A stretch of 64,000 nucleotides of DNA from the NCBI RefSeq assembly GCF_001696535.1, contig NZ_MBQE01000005.1, positions 310,001 through 374,000 of the forward strand, read 5' to 3'. The position numbers and the translations under genes are program-made. Below the pieces are notes generated by a model that did not search any database, was not told where the DNA came from, and worked only from the letters and a program-made list of their open reading frames with translations. The stretch comes from Stappia indica (GTDB lineage Bacteria > Pseudomonadota > Alphaproteobacteria > Rhizobiales > Stappiaceae). Below are positions 10,749 to 21,778 of the stretch, in pieces (position 1 is the stretch's first letter; every line of letters starts with the position of its first letter).

Positions 10749-11407
10749 GTGCGCTCCTGATCCTTCGGGGTGCCGGCGCCCAGATGCTCCAGAACCGACA
10801 CGCGGGTTCCGACGGGGCAACGCTGGTAGAGGTCGATGATGTCTTCGGGGAACATGCGGATGCAGCCCGACGAGACGTCGCTGCCGATGCTCCAGGGCTC
10901 CAGCGTGCCGTGCAGCCGGTAGCCGGTGTCGGCGCCGCCGTCGTGGTGCAGGTAGAGCGCGCGCGGCCCGAGCGGGTTGTTCGGCGCGCCGCCCTCGACC
11001 AGTTTCGGCAGGTCGGGCTGGCGCTTGAGCATCTCCGGAGGCGGCACCCAGCGCGGCCACAGCGACTTGCGGCGGACCTGCGCCCGGCCGAACCACTGGA
11101 AGCCCTCGCGCCCGACGCCGACGCCGTAACGCAGCGCGGTGTTGTTCTCCCAGATCCAGTAAAGGAAGTGGTTGCGTGTATCGACGACCACCGTGCCGGG
11201 CGATTCTTGCGAGAAATACTTGACCATCTGCCGGCGCCAGTGCGGCTTGATCACCGCGAAATTGGTGCGCCGGTACTGGAAACCGTTGTCTTCGGCGGCT
11301 CCGTCGAACCATTTCGAGGACGCGAATGCCGGGATGGGCAGCGAGATGTTCGTCGCCAGTGCGCCGGCGCCGACCAGCAGCGCGCGCCGTGTCATGGATG
11401 CCGTCAT
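10745..11407 (-). CDS. L,D-transpeptidase (YkuD family) with Tat-like signal
   Basis: Predicted periplasmic L,D-transpeptidase that would form 3-3 crosslinks or attach proteins to peptidoglycan. The 220-residue product starts MTASMTRRALLVGAGALAT, a twin-arginine-type signal ending near PAFA. The YkuD domain shows PNNPLGPRALYLH, YRLHGTLEPWSIG and the catalytic SSGCIRM. The ATG at 11407 is preceded by AGGAGGAGGAGAC; a longer frame upstream has no homology. It is the first gene of a two-gene operon with an OmpA-domain lipoprotein, consistent with a joint role in linking outer membrane and wall. Confidence 0.9.
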   Translation of the reverse strand: MTASMTRRALLVGAGALATNISLPIPAFASSKWFDGAAEDNGFQYRRTNFAVIKPHWRRQMVKYFSQESPGTVVVDTRNHFLYWIWENNTALRYGVGVGREGFQWFGRAQVRRKSLWPRWVPPPEMLKRQPDLPKLVEGGAPNNPLGPRALYLHHDGGADTGYRLHGTLEPWSIGSDVSSGCIRMFPEDIIDLYQRCPVGTRVSVLEHLGAGTPKDQERT

Positions 11408-11523
11408 GCCGTCTCCTCCTCCTGACGGGCAGCCGCGTCCGCCCCGCGCTCGGCAGTATCTGCGAGCGCGGAACGGACCTATTACTGTCCATCGCGGAGA
11501 AAACGTCAATCCTTCGAAGTTTT

Positions 11524-13209
11524 TCAGTTCGATGACGGCACCGGCGACGGGGGCGACGAAGGCGCTTCGCCGAAGTCCGCGCCGGCCGCCGACAGCGCCT
11601 CGCGCGTGTCGAGATCGAGGCGCGCGGCCTCGCCGATCTCCACCTCGCGCATGGCCGAGGCGTTCTGCCCGATCAGGTGACGGGCACCCGTGTCGCCCTC
11701 CAGCCGCGCCAGCGCATCAAAATGGCTGCGGTCCCACAGCACCGGATTGCCGCGCTTGCCGTGGGTGGTGGCAAGCACCAGGGTGACGCCCTCGTGCGGC
11801 CGGTAGGCCTCGATCAGCCGATCGAGCACGGCCGCCGTGATGCCGGGCATGTCGGCGAGCAGGATCATCGCGGCATCCGTGTCCGGTCCGAGCGCCTTGA
11901 CGCCGGTGCGGATCGAGCCGGCCATGCCGTCGGCATAGTCGGGATTTTGCACCAGCGCGACGTCGAGCCCGGAAAGCGCGGCGGCGACTTCCCTCGCCAT
12001 GTGGCCGGTCACTACGGTGAGGCCGGAGAGCCCGCTGGCGAGCGCTGCTTTGGCGGCGATGCGAACCAGCGGCTCGCCGTCGATCCGGGCCAGCAGCTTG
12101 TTGACGCCGCCCGCCCGCCGCGACTGGCCGGCGGCCAGCAGGACGCCTTCGATCCGCCGCTTGCGCGGTGCCGCTTGCGATGCGTCCGGTGTCGTCTCCT
12201 GTGCGGCCTCGCGCCCCACCTCGCGCGGCTGCGGCCGCGTGCCGATCTCCATCAACAGGCCCCCGACGCCCATGCCGGTGATCTCATGGGGCGTGACCGG
12301 CAGGTCCGCCATTAGCCGGTCGAGCACCCAGTCGAAGCCGTTTTCCTTGGGGCTGCGGGCGCAGCCCGGCGCGCCCAGAACCGGCACGCCGCCGACCTCG
12401 CCGACAAGCAGCAGGTTGCCCGGATCGACAGGCATGCCGAAATGCGTGACCGTGCCGCCGGCCTGCCGGATGGCGGTCGGGATCACGTCGTCCCGGTCGA
12501 CGATGGCCGAGGCACCGAAGACCAGCACCAGCTCCGCGCCGTCCGCGATCAGCGCGGCGATGGCCTTGGCGGTCTCGCGCGCCTCATGGGCGACGCGGAT
12601 CTCGCGGGTGAGCTGCGATCCGTAGACGGCAAGGCGGTTTTCGGTGATCCGCCGGGTCTTGTCGAGGGTGGCGGGCTTGAGATGGGCGAGCCGGGTGGCG
12701 ACCAGTCCGACGGGGCGCGCGCGGAACGGAGCGACGCGCACTGCCCCGCGCACCGCCTGGCAGGCGGCATCCACATCGGCGCGCGGCGCGGCGAAGGGAA
12801 TGATCTTGGCGGTGGCCACCATGCGGCCGCGGGTGATCCGGGCGAAGGCGGGGAGGGTCGCCAGGGTGATCGCCGGATCGATGCGGTTGGTCCTGTCGAC
12901 GGCGTCCTTGTCGACGACCAGCAGCCCGTCGGCATCGGCATGGAAGTTGACCCGGCCGGTGAACGGTGGCTCCAGCGTCATGCCGCCGCCGGAGGCGGCC
13001 TCGGCAATGCGGCTCGCCGCCTCGTCCTCGTGGCAATCGTCCGGGCCGAGCCGGGCGGCAACGACCTCCGCGATGCCGGCCTCCGCGATCCGTGCGATGT
13101 CGCCGGCGGTGAGCCGGTGGCCCTTCTTCAGCGCGCCGTCGGCAAGCCGCAGCGTGTGGGCGAGCAGGGCGCCTTCCGCGTCGTTCGTAGCGAGCGGGCC
13201 GAACTTCAC
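11524..13209 (-). CDS. Fused molybdopterin-binding (MoeA/MoCF-like) and MobA-like nucleotidyltransferase protein
   Basis: A 561-residue two-domain protein. Roughly the first 350 residues resemble the molybdopterin-binding family (LVLVFGASAIVDRDDVIPTAI, HFGMPVDPGNLLLVG, VPVLGAPGCARSPKENGFDWVL). The last 190 residues are a MobA-type nucleotidyltransferase (GVLLAAGQSRRAG...NKLLARIDGEP, LLADMPGIT, GKRGNPVLWDRSHFDAL). Such proteins probably make the cytosine-dinucleotide form of the cofactor for xanthine-oxidase-family enzymes. The GTG start at 13209 overlaps the upstream stop (GTGA) and has GGGAGG before it. It is the last gene of an operon with two XdhC-type genes. The target enzyme is not in this window. 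Confidence 0.87.
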   Translation of the reverse strand: MKFGPLATNDAEGALLAHTLRLADGALKKGHRLTAGDIARIAEAGIAEVVAARLGPDDCHEDEAASRIAEAASGGGMTLEPPFTGRVNFHADADGLLVVDKDAVDRTNRIDPAITLATLPAFARITRGRMVATAKIIPFAAPRADVDAACQAVRGAVRVAPFRARPVGLVATRLAHLKPATLDKTRRITENRLAVYGSQLTREIRVAHEARETAKAIAALIADGAELVLVFGASAIVDRDDVIPTAIRQAGGTVTHFGMPVDPGNLLLVGEVGGVPVLGAPGCARSPKENGFDWVLDRLMADLPVTPHEITGMGVGGLLMEIGTRPQPREVGREAAQETTPDASQAAPRKRRIEGVLLAAGQSRRAGGVNKLLARIDGEPLVRIAAKAALASGLSGLTVVTGHMAREVAAALSGLDVALVQNPDYADGMAGSIRTGVKALGPDTDAAMILLADMPGITAAVLDRLIEAYRPHEGVTLVLATTHGKRGNPVLWDRSHFDALARLEGDTGARHLIGQNASAMREVEIGEAARLDLDTREALSAAGADFGEAPSSPPSPVPSSN

Positions 13210-13934
13210 GGCCGGCCTCCCTCTCCCTTGGGTTCGTGGCTCTTGGACTCGGGGCTCTTGCGAAGCGCGGCGATGATGTTGGCGAGCACCGCAACGGCGA
13301 TCTCGGCCGGCGAGGCCGCGCCGATATCGGCGCCGATCGGGGCATCGATACTGTCGAACGCGTCCGGCGTCACGCCGGCTTCCAGCAGGCGCTCGCGGCG
13401 CTTGCCGTGGGTCTTGCGGCTGCCGAGCGCGCCGACATAGAAGCACCCGGCCGACAGCGCGGCGGCAAGCGGCACGTCGTCGATCTTCGGGTCATGGGTG
13501 AGTGCGGCGAGCGCGGTGTAGGGGTCGAGCGCGAGCTGGTCGAGCACGTCGGCCGGCCATTCGGCGAGCAGCGTGCCGTCCGGAAACCGTTCGGGCGTGG
13601 CAAAGGCGGTGCGCGGGTCGACGACGGTCACGTCGAAGCCGGCGATCTGTGCCATCGGCACCAAGGCCTGGCTGATATGGACGGCGCCGATCAAAACGAT
13701 GCGCGGAGGCGGCACGCTGACGGTCAGGAAGGCCTGGCCGCCGTCTGCAAGCTCGACCAGCCCGGACTTGCCGGACCTCAGCCTTGCGCGCAGCTCCGCC
13801 GCCAGCGGATCGGCGTCCAGGATGTCGCTTGGGGCGACGAGGCGCTGGGCGCCGCTTCCGATCTCGGTGACGAGGATCGCGGGCTTGCGGCCGCTGCGGG
13901 CGGCGTTGAACCGGGCGAGAAGCTGAAGGTCCAT
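13206..13934 (-). CDS. XdhC-family protein, Rossmann half
   Basis: XdhC/CoxI chaperones sulfurate and insert molybdenum cofactor into xanthine dehydrogenase, CO dehydrogenase and relatives. This 242-residue product has the C-terminal Rossmann domain: PPPRIVLIGAVHISQAL, GFDVTVVDPRTAFATPERFP, and the conserved YVGALGSRKTHGKRRERL followed by IGADIGAASPAEIAVAVLA. The CoxI N-terminal module lies in a separate upstream gene. The ATG at 13934 gives the expected beginning MDLQLLARF. It overlaps the next gene by GTGA. Confidence 0.9.
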   Translation of the reverse strand: MDLQLLARFNAARSGRKPAILVTEIGSGAQRLVAPSDILDADPLAAELRARLRSGKSGLVELADGGQAFLTVSVPPPRIVLIGAVHISQALVPMAQIAGFDVTVVDPRTAFATPERFPDGTLLAEWPADVLDQLALDPYTALAALTHDPKIDDVPLAAALSAGCFYVGALGSRKTHGKRRERLLEAGVTPDAFDSIDAPIGADIGAASPAEIAVAVLANIIAALRKSPESKSHEPKGEGGRP

Positions 13935-14010
13935 GAGGAGCGGTCCTGAAAATGGGGCAGCGCCGGCGTGCGGCGCCTTGAGGCAGGCGGGCGACGGGCG
14001 GGGGAGGAGA

Positions 14011-14355
14011 TCAGGCGGGCTGGGCCACCGGCTCCACATAGACGCGGATGCGCCCGCCGCAGGACAGGCCGACGCGCCAGGCGGTCTCGTCGGCGACGCC
14101 GAATTCCAGCATGGCGGGCTTGCCGGTCTCGATCACCTCGGCCGCCTCGGCGACGACCGCGCCCTCGACGCAGCCGCCCGACACCGAGCCCTCGAAATTT
14201 CCCTCCGCATCGATGACGAGATGGGCACCGACCGGGCGCGGCGCCGAGCCCCAGGTCTCGACCACGGTGGCAAGGGCGACGCGGCGCCCGTCGCGGCTCC
14301 AGCTTTCCGCCAGAACCAGCGGATCGATCTCCGTCCGGATTGCATCCTGTTGCAT
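14011..14355 (-). CDS. XdhC/CoxI N-terminal-domain protein
   Basis: A 114-residue stand-alone XdhC_CoxI module. Signature stretches are TVVETWGSAPRPVGAHLVID, GSVSGGCVEGAVV and VGLSCGGRIRVYVEP, with two conserved cysteines (SGGC, SCGG) likely to handle sulfur or cofactor. The ATG at 14355 has GGAGAC upstream. It is the first gene of the molybdenum-cofactor maturation operon and is followed after 76 bases by the Rossmann-half gene; together the two equal one full XdhC. Confidence 0.88.
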   Translation of the reverse strand: MQQDAIRTEIDPLVLAESWSRDGRRVALATVVETWGSAPRPVGAHLVIDAEGNFEGSVSGGCVEGAVVAEAAEVIETGKPAMLEFGVADETAWRVGLSCGGRIRVYVEPVAQPA

Positions 14356-14462
14356 GTCCGTCTCCTTCGTTGCCCCGAATATAGGCTCACCCCGGCGCCC
14401 TGCACAGGCGTCCCGTCTCTGGCCTTTGGTCGGAAGGGGGGGTGTGTGGGGCGCGGACCCCT

Positions 14463-14892
14463 CCCGGCGTCTTCCCGGAGGAGGCCGCAAGGCCGAAGAT
14501 CCGGGACCGGCGAGCCACATCGGGTGCGGGTTTGGCCCGGAGCGCTACGGCAACGCCCTCGGCTCTCCGGTCCCGGGTCGCGCTTCGCTTGCCCGGGAAG
14601 ACGAAGGAGAGGCGGAGCAACGTCGGCGGGTGAGGGAAGGTGGTGCCACTTTCTCAAGGTGTCGTCCCGGTTTCGGCGCAGCCGAAGACCGGGATCCAGT
14701 AACCCCGGATGGTTCAGCCTGAGCTTCGGCGCCGCCACCGGAACGCAGCTGGCTTCGCGCAACCATTCGCTCCGGCGGATACTGGACGCCTGCCTGCGCA
14801 GGCGTGACAGCCGTGGAAGATAGCGATGCGTTTCCGTCCCGCCCCTGCTGAGGGTGCCACTGGTTCCCGGATCATCGGCCTTGCGGCCTCGT
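14463..14892. repeat. Mosaic intergenic repeat, copy 1
   Basis: Noncoding region between the XdhC operon and pckA, built of palindromic modules. Two modules are exact inverted copies of modules in the second region at 22905-23575: 14658-14694 equals the reverse complement of 23463-23499 (37 bp), and 14772-14810 equals that of 23340-23378 (39 bp). A third, 14563-14603, matches 22905-22946 apart from one indel and one substitution. A further half-module with CGGCCTTGCGGCCTCGTCCGG occurs near 14875. Open frames across it look spurious. Confidence 0.85.
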
Positions 14893-15004
14893 CCGGGATG
14901 ACAGCCTGACGGGAGCCTGCCGCTCCCCGCACACAGCCGCCCAAACGAAAAAGGGCGCCGCAAGCCTGCGGCGCCCTTCGACGTGTCAGCTGTCCGCTGC
15001 GGCG

Positions 15005-16618
<1,614 letters not shown>

Positions 16619-17176
16619 GTTTCCGAGATCCCTGTATCGTGTTTGGTTCGCCGGTCCTTGCTGGACCGCTGAGACTGCCGGCTGCCGCGATAAGCGTCCT
16701 GTCGCGATTTCGCAATATGAGTCCGGTAGCGTGTGAACTGCCGGCGGCCCTGGTGCCGGCGCACGGAACGGCCGTCGACCCCATGTCGGGTCCGGCCCTG
16801 CTGTCTTTTTCGCTTTTGGCAGAGCGAACCTAGTGGATGGCCCCCAAATCAACAAGCGCAACAAAGGTGGCAGGCTTGAGGCTAAATCGATTTAATTCAC
16901 CGTTTCTGCAGTTATAATTATTTTTTAAGGAAAAATAATACGTGTTCCGATGGCCGGGCCGGTGGAATACTCGTTTCATATCAGATCATTCGTGGATCAT
17001 CCGTTCGAAGCCGTGCAGAACTGCGGCAAAACCCCTCGCCGCAACGGGAAGAGGGCAACGACAGAGTAGCGGCTGACCGGCCCTGCGCTTTCGGCTATGG
17101 TCGGGGCCCATTGCCCGGCGCATCGCGCATTGCCGCATCCGCCGCCCGCCCGTTGCTCTCCATCCGTCAGGCCAAG
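16619..17176. other. Divergent noncoding region with AT-rich inverted repeat
   Basis: 558 bases between pckA and the MATE gene without a convincing gene. About 16875-16945 is strikingly AT-rich for this genome and holds a perfect 9-5-9 inverted repeat, ATTATTTTT (16917-16925) with AAAAATAAT (16931-16939). It probably contains promoters for one or both genes. A weak minus-strand candidate for pckA is TTGTTG-17-TAGGTT, immediately left of the AT-rich part. Confidence 0.5.
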
Positions 17177-18580
17177 ATGTCGACATCTCGCAGTCCCGCT
17201 CCCGCCTCGGTGGGACATCATTTCCGCGCCACCGTGGCGCTGGCGCTGCCGATCATCGTGTCGCGCGCGGCGCTGGTGGTCATGTTCACCGTCGACACGG
17301 TGATGGTGGGCCGGGCGAGCGCCGCCGACCTTGCCTATTTCGGTCTCGGCGTCGCGCCGCAGCTGACCCTGATGATGGTGGCCGTCGGCGCGTTGCAGGC
17401 GACCGCCGTGCTGGCTTCGCAGGCGCTGGGCGCAGGCGATGCCCCGCGCGCCGGCGCGGTGCTGCGCGCCTCGCTCGCCCATGCGCTGGCGCTCGGCCTG
17501 ATCTGCCTCTTCCTGTCGATGCTGGCGGAGCCGTTCTTCCTGGCGACGGGGCAGGACGCGGACCTCGCCGCCGGCGCCGCGCGCGTCTCGCACGCCTTCG
17601 GTTTCGGCATGCCGGGCATCCTCATGTTCGTCGCCTGCAACCTGTTCATGGAGGCGACCGGCCGGCCCAAGACCGGCATGGTGATCATGCTGGCCGCCAA
17701 CCTCGTCAACGTGCCGCTGAACGCGCTGCTCGGCTACGGCTGGGGCGGCTGGTTCGCCGCCGGCGGGGCGGAAGGCATCATGCTGGCGAGCACCATCGCC
17801 CGCACGCTGGCCGGGGTCAGCATCCTGACCATCCTGGCGCTGCAGGCCCGGCGCGACGACACGTTCCGCATCCTGCCGCGCCGCACGGCCGGGGCGGCGG
17901 CGGTCGGCCTGTGGGCGGACCCGGACGCACGCCTGCTGCGCCGGCTCGGCCTGCCGATGGGCCTTGCCCAGGGCGTGGAAAGCGCCGCCTTCGCGACGGT
18001 GGTGATGATGGCCGGCTGGCTCGGCACCGCGCAGCTCGCCGCCTACCAGACGACGATGAGCCTCGTCACGCTGACCTTCATGATGGCCATCGGCACCGGC
18101 GGGGCGACGGCGATCCGGGTGGGCCGGGCCTTCGGCGAGGGCGACATGGCCAATGTCGGACGCGCCGGGTGGAGCGGTATCGCGCTCGGCGCGGTCTGGC
18201 CGGTGCCCGTGGCGCTGCTGTTCCTGATCTCGCCGGAAACGGCGGCGCGGGCCGTCACCTCCGACCCGCGCACGGTCGAGGCGGCGGCGCAGGCGCTCTT
18301 CGTCGCCGGCTTCATGCTGTCGATCGATGCGTCGATGGCGGTGACCATCGGCGCCCTGCGGGGCCTCGGCGACGTGTGGTGGCCGACCCTGTGGCAGATC
18401 GGGGCGTTCTGGCTGGTGGCGATCCCGGTCGCCTATGTGATGGCGATCGTGCTGGCGGTGGGCGCGGGCGGACTGATCGGCGGGCTGATCGCCGGCATCC
18501 TCGTCTCCTTCGCCGGCCTGTCCTGGCGCTTCGCGCGCCAGAGCGCGATGCACCGCCTCGCGCCGGTGGTTCCGCTGTAG
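17177..18580 (+). CDS. MATE-family multidrug efflux protein
   Basis: A 467-residue membrane protein of the MATE family (NorM branch), which exports cationic compounds in exchange for sodium ions or protons. It has about twelve hydrophobic segments and the family-typical FTVDTVMVGRAS near residue 40, VACNLFMEATGRPKTGM, NVPLNALLGYGW and a matching second half. The start at 17177 removes a 22-residue polar extension. It lies between pckA and chvI, which are usually adjacent in related genomes. Substrate unknown. Confidence 0.9.
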   Translation: MSTSRSPAPASVGHHFRATVALALPIIVSRAALVVMFTVDTVMVGRASAADLAYFGLGVAPQLTLMMVAVGALQATAVLASQALGAGDAPRAGAVLRASLAHALALGLICLFLSMLAEPFFLATGQDADLAAGAARVSHAFGFGMPGILMFVACNLFMEATGRPKTGMVIMLAANLVNVPLNALLGYGWGGWFAAGGAEGIMLASTIARTLAGVSILTILALQARRDDTFRILPRRTAGAAAVGLWADPDARLLRRLGLPMGLAQGVESAAFATVVMMAGWLGTAQLAAYQTTMSLVTLTFMMAIGTGGATAIRVGRAFGEGDMANVGRAGWSGIALGAVWPVPVALLFLISPETAARAVTSDPRTVEAAAQALFVAGFMLSIDASMAVTIGALRGLGDVWWPTLWQIGAFWLVAIPVAYVMAIVLAVGAGGLIGGLIAGILVSFAGLSWRFARQSAMHRLAPVVPL

Positions 18581-18688
18581 CGGCTGGCGATTGCCGGTCG
18601 CCATCGCCATAATTTATGCGCATTTGCACCCGCAAGGCTGATAAACCAAGACGAGCGAACAAGAAGAACGGGTTCAGGGCTTTCGAAC

Positions 18689-19387
18689 ATGCCGACGATC
18701 GCACTCGTAGACGACGACCGCAACATCCTGACCTCGGTCTCCATTGCACTGGAGAGCGAAGGTTACAGGGTCCATACCTATACGGACGGCTCCTCGGCCC
18801 TCGACCGGCTGATCACCGATCCGCCGGATCTTGCCATCTTCGACATCAAGATGCCGCGCATGGACGGCATGGAGCTGCTGCGCCGCCTGCGCCAGAAGTC
18901 GGACCTGCCGGTGATCTTCCTGACCAGCAAGGACGACGAGATCGACGAGCTGTTCGGTCTCAAGATGGGCGCCGACGACTTCATCCGCAAACCGTTCTCC
19001 CAGCGCCTGCTGGTGGAGCGCGTCAAGGCGGTGCTGCGCCGCGTGCAGCCGCGCGACCCGGCGACGAGCAAGCAGGAAAGCGACAAGCTGCTGGAACGCG
19101 GCGACCTGATCATGGATCAGGAGCGCCACACCTCCATGTGGAAGGGCCAGCCGGTGACGCTGACCGTCACCGAATTCCTGATCCTTTACGCGCTCGCCCA
19201 TCGTCCGGGCGTGGTCAAGAGCCGCAACGCCCTGATGGATGCGGCCTATGACGACCAGGTCTATGTGGACGACCGCACCATCGATAGCCATATCAAGCGG
19301 CTGCGGAAGAAGTTCAAGCTGGTCGACGACAGCTTCGACATGATCGAGACGCTGTACGGCGTCGGCTACCGCTTCCGCGAGGGCTGA
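18689..19387 (+). CDS. chvI: Response regulator ChvI
   Basis: OmpR-type regulator paired with ChvG. In rhizobia, Brucella and Agrobacterium this system responds to acid or envelope stress and controls exopolysaccharide, motility and virulence. The 232-residue protein has the acidic triad VDDDRN, phospho-acceptor Asp52 ([11 protein letters not shown]), Lys near 104 (IRKPF) and a winged-helix domain with [16 protein letters not shown] and [13 protein letters not shown]. It begins [10 protein letters not shown], as in rhizobial ChvI, and is followed by chvG after 91 bases. Confidence 0.95.
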   Translation: MPTIALVDDDRNILTSVSIALESEGYRVHTYTDGSSALDRLITDPPDLAIFDIKMPRMDGMELLRRLRQKSDLPVIFLTSKDDEIDELFGLKMGADDFIRKPFSQRLLVERVKAVLRRVQPRDPATSKQESDKLLERGDLIMDQERHTSMWKGQPVTLTVTEFLILYALAHRPGVVKSRNALMDAAYDDQVYVDDRTIDSHIKRLRKKFKLVDDSFDMIETLYGVGYRFREG

Positions 19388-19478
19388 CGGCAGCGCCGCG
19401 CCCGCCCGGTCGATGCGCGACGCAGGCGGGGCGGCGTGCCGGAAAGGCGTGGCCGGAAACTCCGGCCGGGAAAGACGA

Positions 19479-21320
19479 ATGGCGATTGAGGTGGACACGA
19501 ACGGGCGTGCCGAGCATGAGGCCGACCGGCGGACGTCTCCTCCGGCCGAAGCCGGGGGCGCGCCGGCTGCTGCCCGCGGTCCCAACAGCCAGCGCCGCTT
19601 CCGCAGGCGCATCCTGTCGCGCATCGCCGGCTCGATCTCGCCCTATCTCACCTCCTCGCTGACCCGCCGCATCCTGGTGCTGAACCTTGCCGGCCTGTGC
19701 GCGCTGGTCGGCGGCATCCTGTATCTCAACCAGTTCCGCGCCGGGCTGATCGACGCCCGCGTCCAGAGCCTTCTGACCCAGGGCGAGATCATCGCCGGCG
19801 CCATCGCCGCCTCGGCGACGGTGGAGACGGACGGGCTGATGGTCGATCCCGAACAGCTGCTGCAGCTTCAGGCGGGCGAAAGCGTGTCGCCGACCGACGG
19901 CTCGCGGCTGACCGACTTTCCTATCAATCCCGAGCGCGTCGCACCGGTGCTGCGCCGGCTGATCTCGCCGACCCGCACGCGGGCGCGGATCTACGATCCC
20001 GAGGGCATCCTGATCCTCGATTCCCGGCATCTTTACGCGCGCGGCCAGATCCTGCGCTTCGACCTGCCGCCGCCGACCACCGAGGAACCGGGCCTGTGGG
20101 ACCAGATCTGGGCCGACGTGAAACTGTGGTTCCGCCGCGGCGACCTGCCGCTCTACGAGGAGATCGGCGCGGGCAACGGGCGGGCCTATCCGGAAGTGGA
20201 GGCAGCGCTCGCCGGCTCGCCCGCCAGCGTGGTGCGCGTGTCCTCGCGCGGCGAGCTGATCGTCTCGGTCGCGGTGCCGGTGCAGCGCTTCCGCGCGGTG
20301 CTGGGCTCGCTGCTACTGTCGACGCAAGGCGGCGACATCGACGCCATCGTGCGGGCCGAGCGCATCGGCATCGTGCGCGTGTTCCTGGTCGCCGCGACGG
20401 TGACCATGGTGCTGTCGATCCTTTTGGCCGGCACCATCGCCGGCCCGGTGCGGCGGCTGGCGGCGGCGGCCGAACGGGTGCGCCGGGGCATCAAGTCGCG
20501 CGAGGAGATCCCGCAATTCTCCGAGCGGCGCGACGAGATCGGCCATCTGGCGAGCGCGCTGCGCGACATGACCAACGCGCTCTACAACCGCATGGACGCG
20601 ATCGAGACCTTCGCGGCGGACGTGGCGCACGAGCTGAAGAACCCGCTGACCTCGTTGCGCAGCGCGGTGGAGACATTGCCGCTGGCCAAGCAGCCGCAGG
20701 CGCGCGAGCGGCTGATGGAGGTGATCCAGCACGACGTGCGCCGGCTCGACCGGCTGATCACCGACATTTCCGACGCTTCGCGGCTGGATGCGGAACTGGC
20801 CCGCGCCGATGCCGAGCCCATCGACATCTCGACGCTGCTGCTGGGCGTGTGCGACCTGGCCAACGAACGGGCGGGAGCGGGCGAAGCGCCTGTCGAGGTG
20901 CATATCAATTCCTCGCGCCGCGACCATCCCTACCGGGTGCTCGGCCATGACAGCCGCCTCGGTCAGGTGGTCAACAACCTGATCGACAATGCCCGCTCCT
21001 TCTCGCCCCCCGGCGGAACGGTGCGGGTGACGGCGAACCGCACCGCCGACATGGTGGAGATCACGGTGGACGACGACGGGCCGGGCGTGCGCCCGGAGCT
21101 GCGCGAGCGCATCTTCGAGCGCTTCTATACCGACCGGCCGGAGTCCGAGGGCTTCGGCAACAATTCCGGCCTCGGCCTGTCGATCTCGCGACAGATCGTC
21201 GAGGCGCATCGCGGCACGATCTCGGTCGCCAACCGCGAGACCACGGACGCCAAGACCGGCGAGGTCCGTATCGACGGCGCCCGCTTCACCGTGCGCCTGC
21301 CGGCCGAGAGCCGGGGATGA
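19479..21320 (+). CDS. chvG: Sensor histidine kinase ChvG
   Basis: Inner-membrane sensor of the ChvG-ChvI system (ExoS in Sinorhizobium). The 613-residue protein has a cytoplasmic tail, a membrane segment near residues 65-84, a periplasmic stimulus domain with IYDPEGILILDSRHLY, a second membrane segment before AGPVRRLAAAAERVR (HAMP), the H-box FAADVAHELKNPLTSL with His384, and ATPase boxes NNLIDNARSFSPP, DDDGPGV and NNSGLGLSISRQI. The ATG at 19479 is chosen over 19413, whose extra residues look noncoding. Its stop overlaps hprK (ATGA). Confidence 0.95.
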   Translation: MAIEVDTNGRAEHEADRRTSPPAEAGGAPAAARGPNSQRRFRRRILSRIAGSISPYLTSSLTRRILVLNLAGLCALVGGILYLNQFRAGLIDARVQSLLTQGEIIAGAIAASATVETDGLMVDPEQLLQLQAGESVSPTDGSRLTDFPINPERVAPVLRRLISPTRTRARIYDPEGILILDSRHLYARGQILRFDLPPPTTEEPGLWDQIWADVKLWFRRGDLPLYEEIGAGNGRAYPEVEAALAGSPASVVRVSSRGELIVSVAVPVQRFRAVLGSLLLSTQGGDIDAIVRAERIGIVRVFLVAATVTMVLSILLAGTIAGPVRRLAAAAERVRRGIKSREEIPQFSERRDEIGHLASALRDMTNALYNRMDAIETFAADVAHELKNPLTSLRSAVETLPLAKQPQARERLMEVIQHDVRRLDRLITDISDASRLDAELARADAEPIDISTLLLGVCDLANERAGAGEAPVEVHINSSRRDHPYRVLGHDSRLGQVVNNLIDNARSFSPPGGTVRVTANRTADMVEITVDDDGPGVRPELRERIFERFYTDRPESEGFGNNSGLGLSISRQIVEAHRGTISVANRETTDAKTGEVRIDGARFTVRLPAESRG

Positions 21321-21778
21321 GCGGCGGCGACACGGTCCATGCCTCCTGCATCCTGGTCGGCAGCGCCGGCATCCTGATCCGCGGCCGCTCGGGCGCGGGC
21401 AAGTCGCGCCTCGGCGAGCGGATCCTCGGCGAGGCGCGCCTGCGCGGGCTGCTGGCGCTGGCGGTGGCCGACGACCGGGTGGCGCTTGCCGCCCGCTCGG
21501 GCCGGCTGATCGCGAGTTGCCCGGCGCAGCTTTTCGGCCTTTGGGAGCGGCGGGGCGAGGGGATCGTGCCGGTTGCGGCCGAGCCGCGCGCGGTGGTGCG
21601 GCTGGTGGTCGACCTGGTGCCCGGGGGCGAGCTGGAGCGGATGCCGGAGCCGGGCGCCATGCGGGTCGAGCTGTGCGGTGTCGAGATCGCACGCCTGGCC
21701 GTGCCCTGCGAGAGCGGGAGCGCTGCGACGCTCGATGTGCTGGCGGTGCTGGAAGGCCGGGCCTCGGGCGGGGCTTGA
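21317..21778 (+). CDS. hprK: HPr kinase/phosphorylase, truncated alphaproteobacterial type
   Basis: Serine kinase/phosphorylase acting on HPr. The 153-residue protein comprises only the catalytic domain (Walker A GRSGAGKSRLGERIL near residues 23-37, then VADDRVAL), without the N-terminal half of Firmicute HprK. This short form is normal for alphaproteobacteria. It overlaps chvG by four bases and starts the chvG-hprK-EIIA-HPr unit that links carbon and nitrogen status with the envelope-stress system. Confidence 0.92.
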   Translation: MSGGDTVHASCILVGSAGILIRGRSGAGKSRLGERILGEARLRGLLALAVADDRVALAARSGRLIASCPAQLFGLWERRGEGIVPVAAEPRAVVRLVVDLVPGGELERMPEPGAMRVELCGVEIARLAVPCESGSAATLDVLAVLEGRASGGA

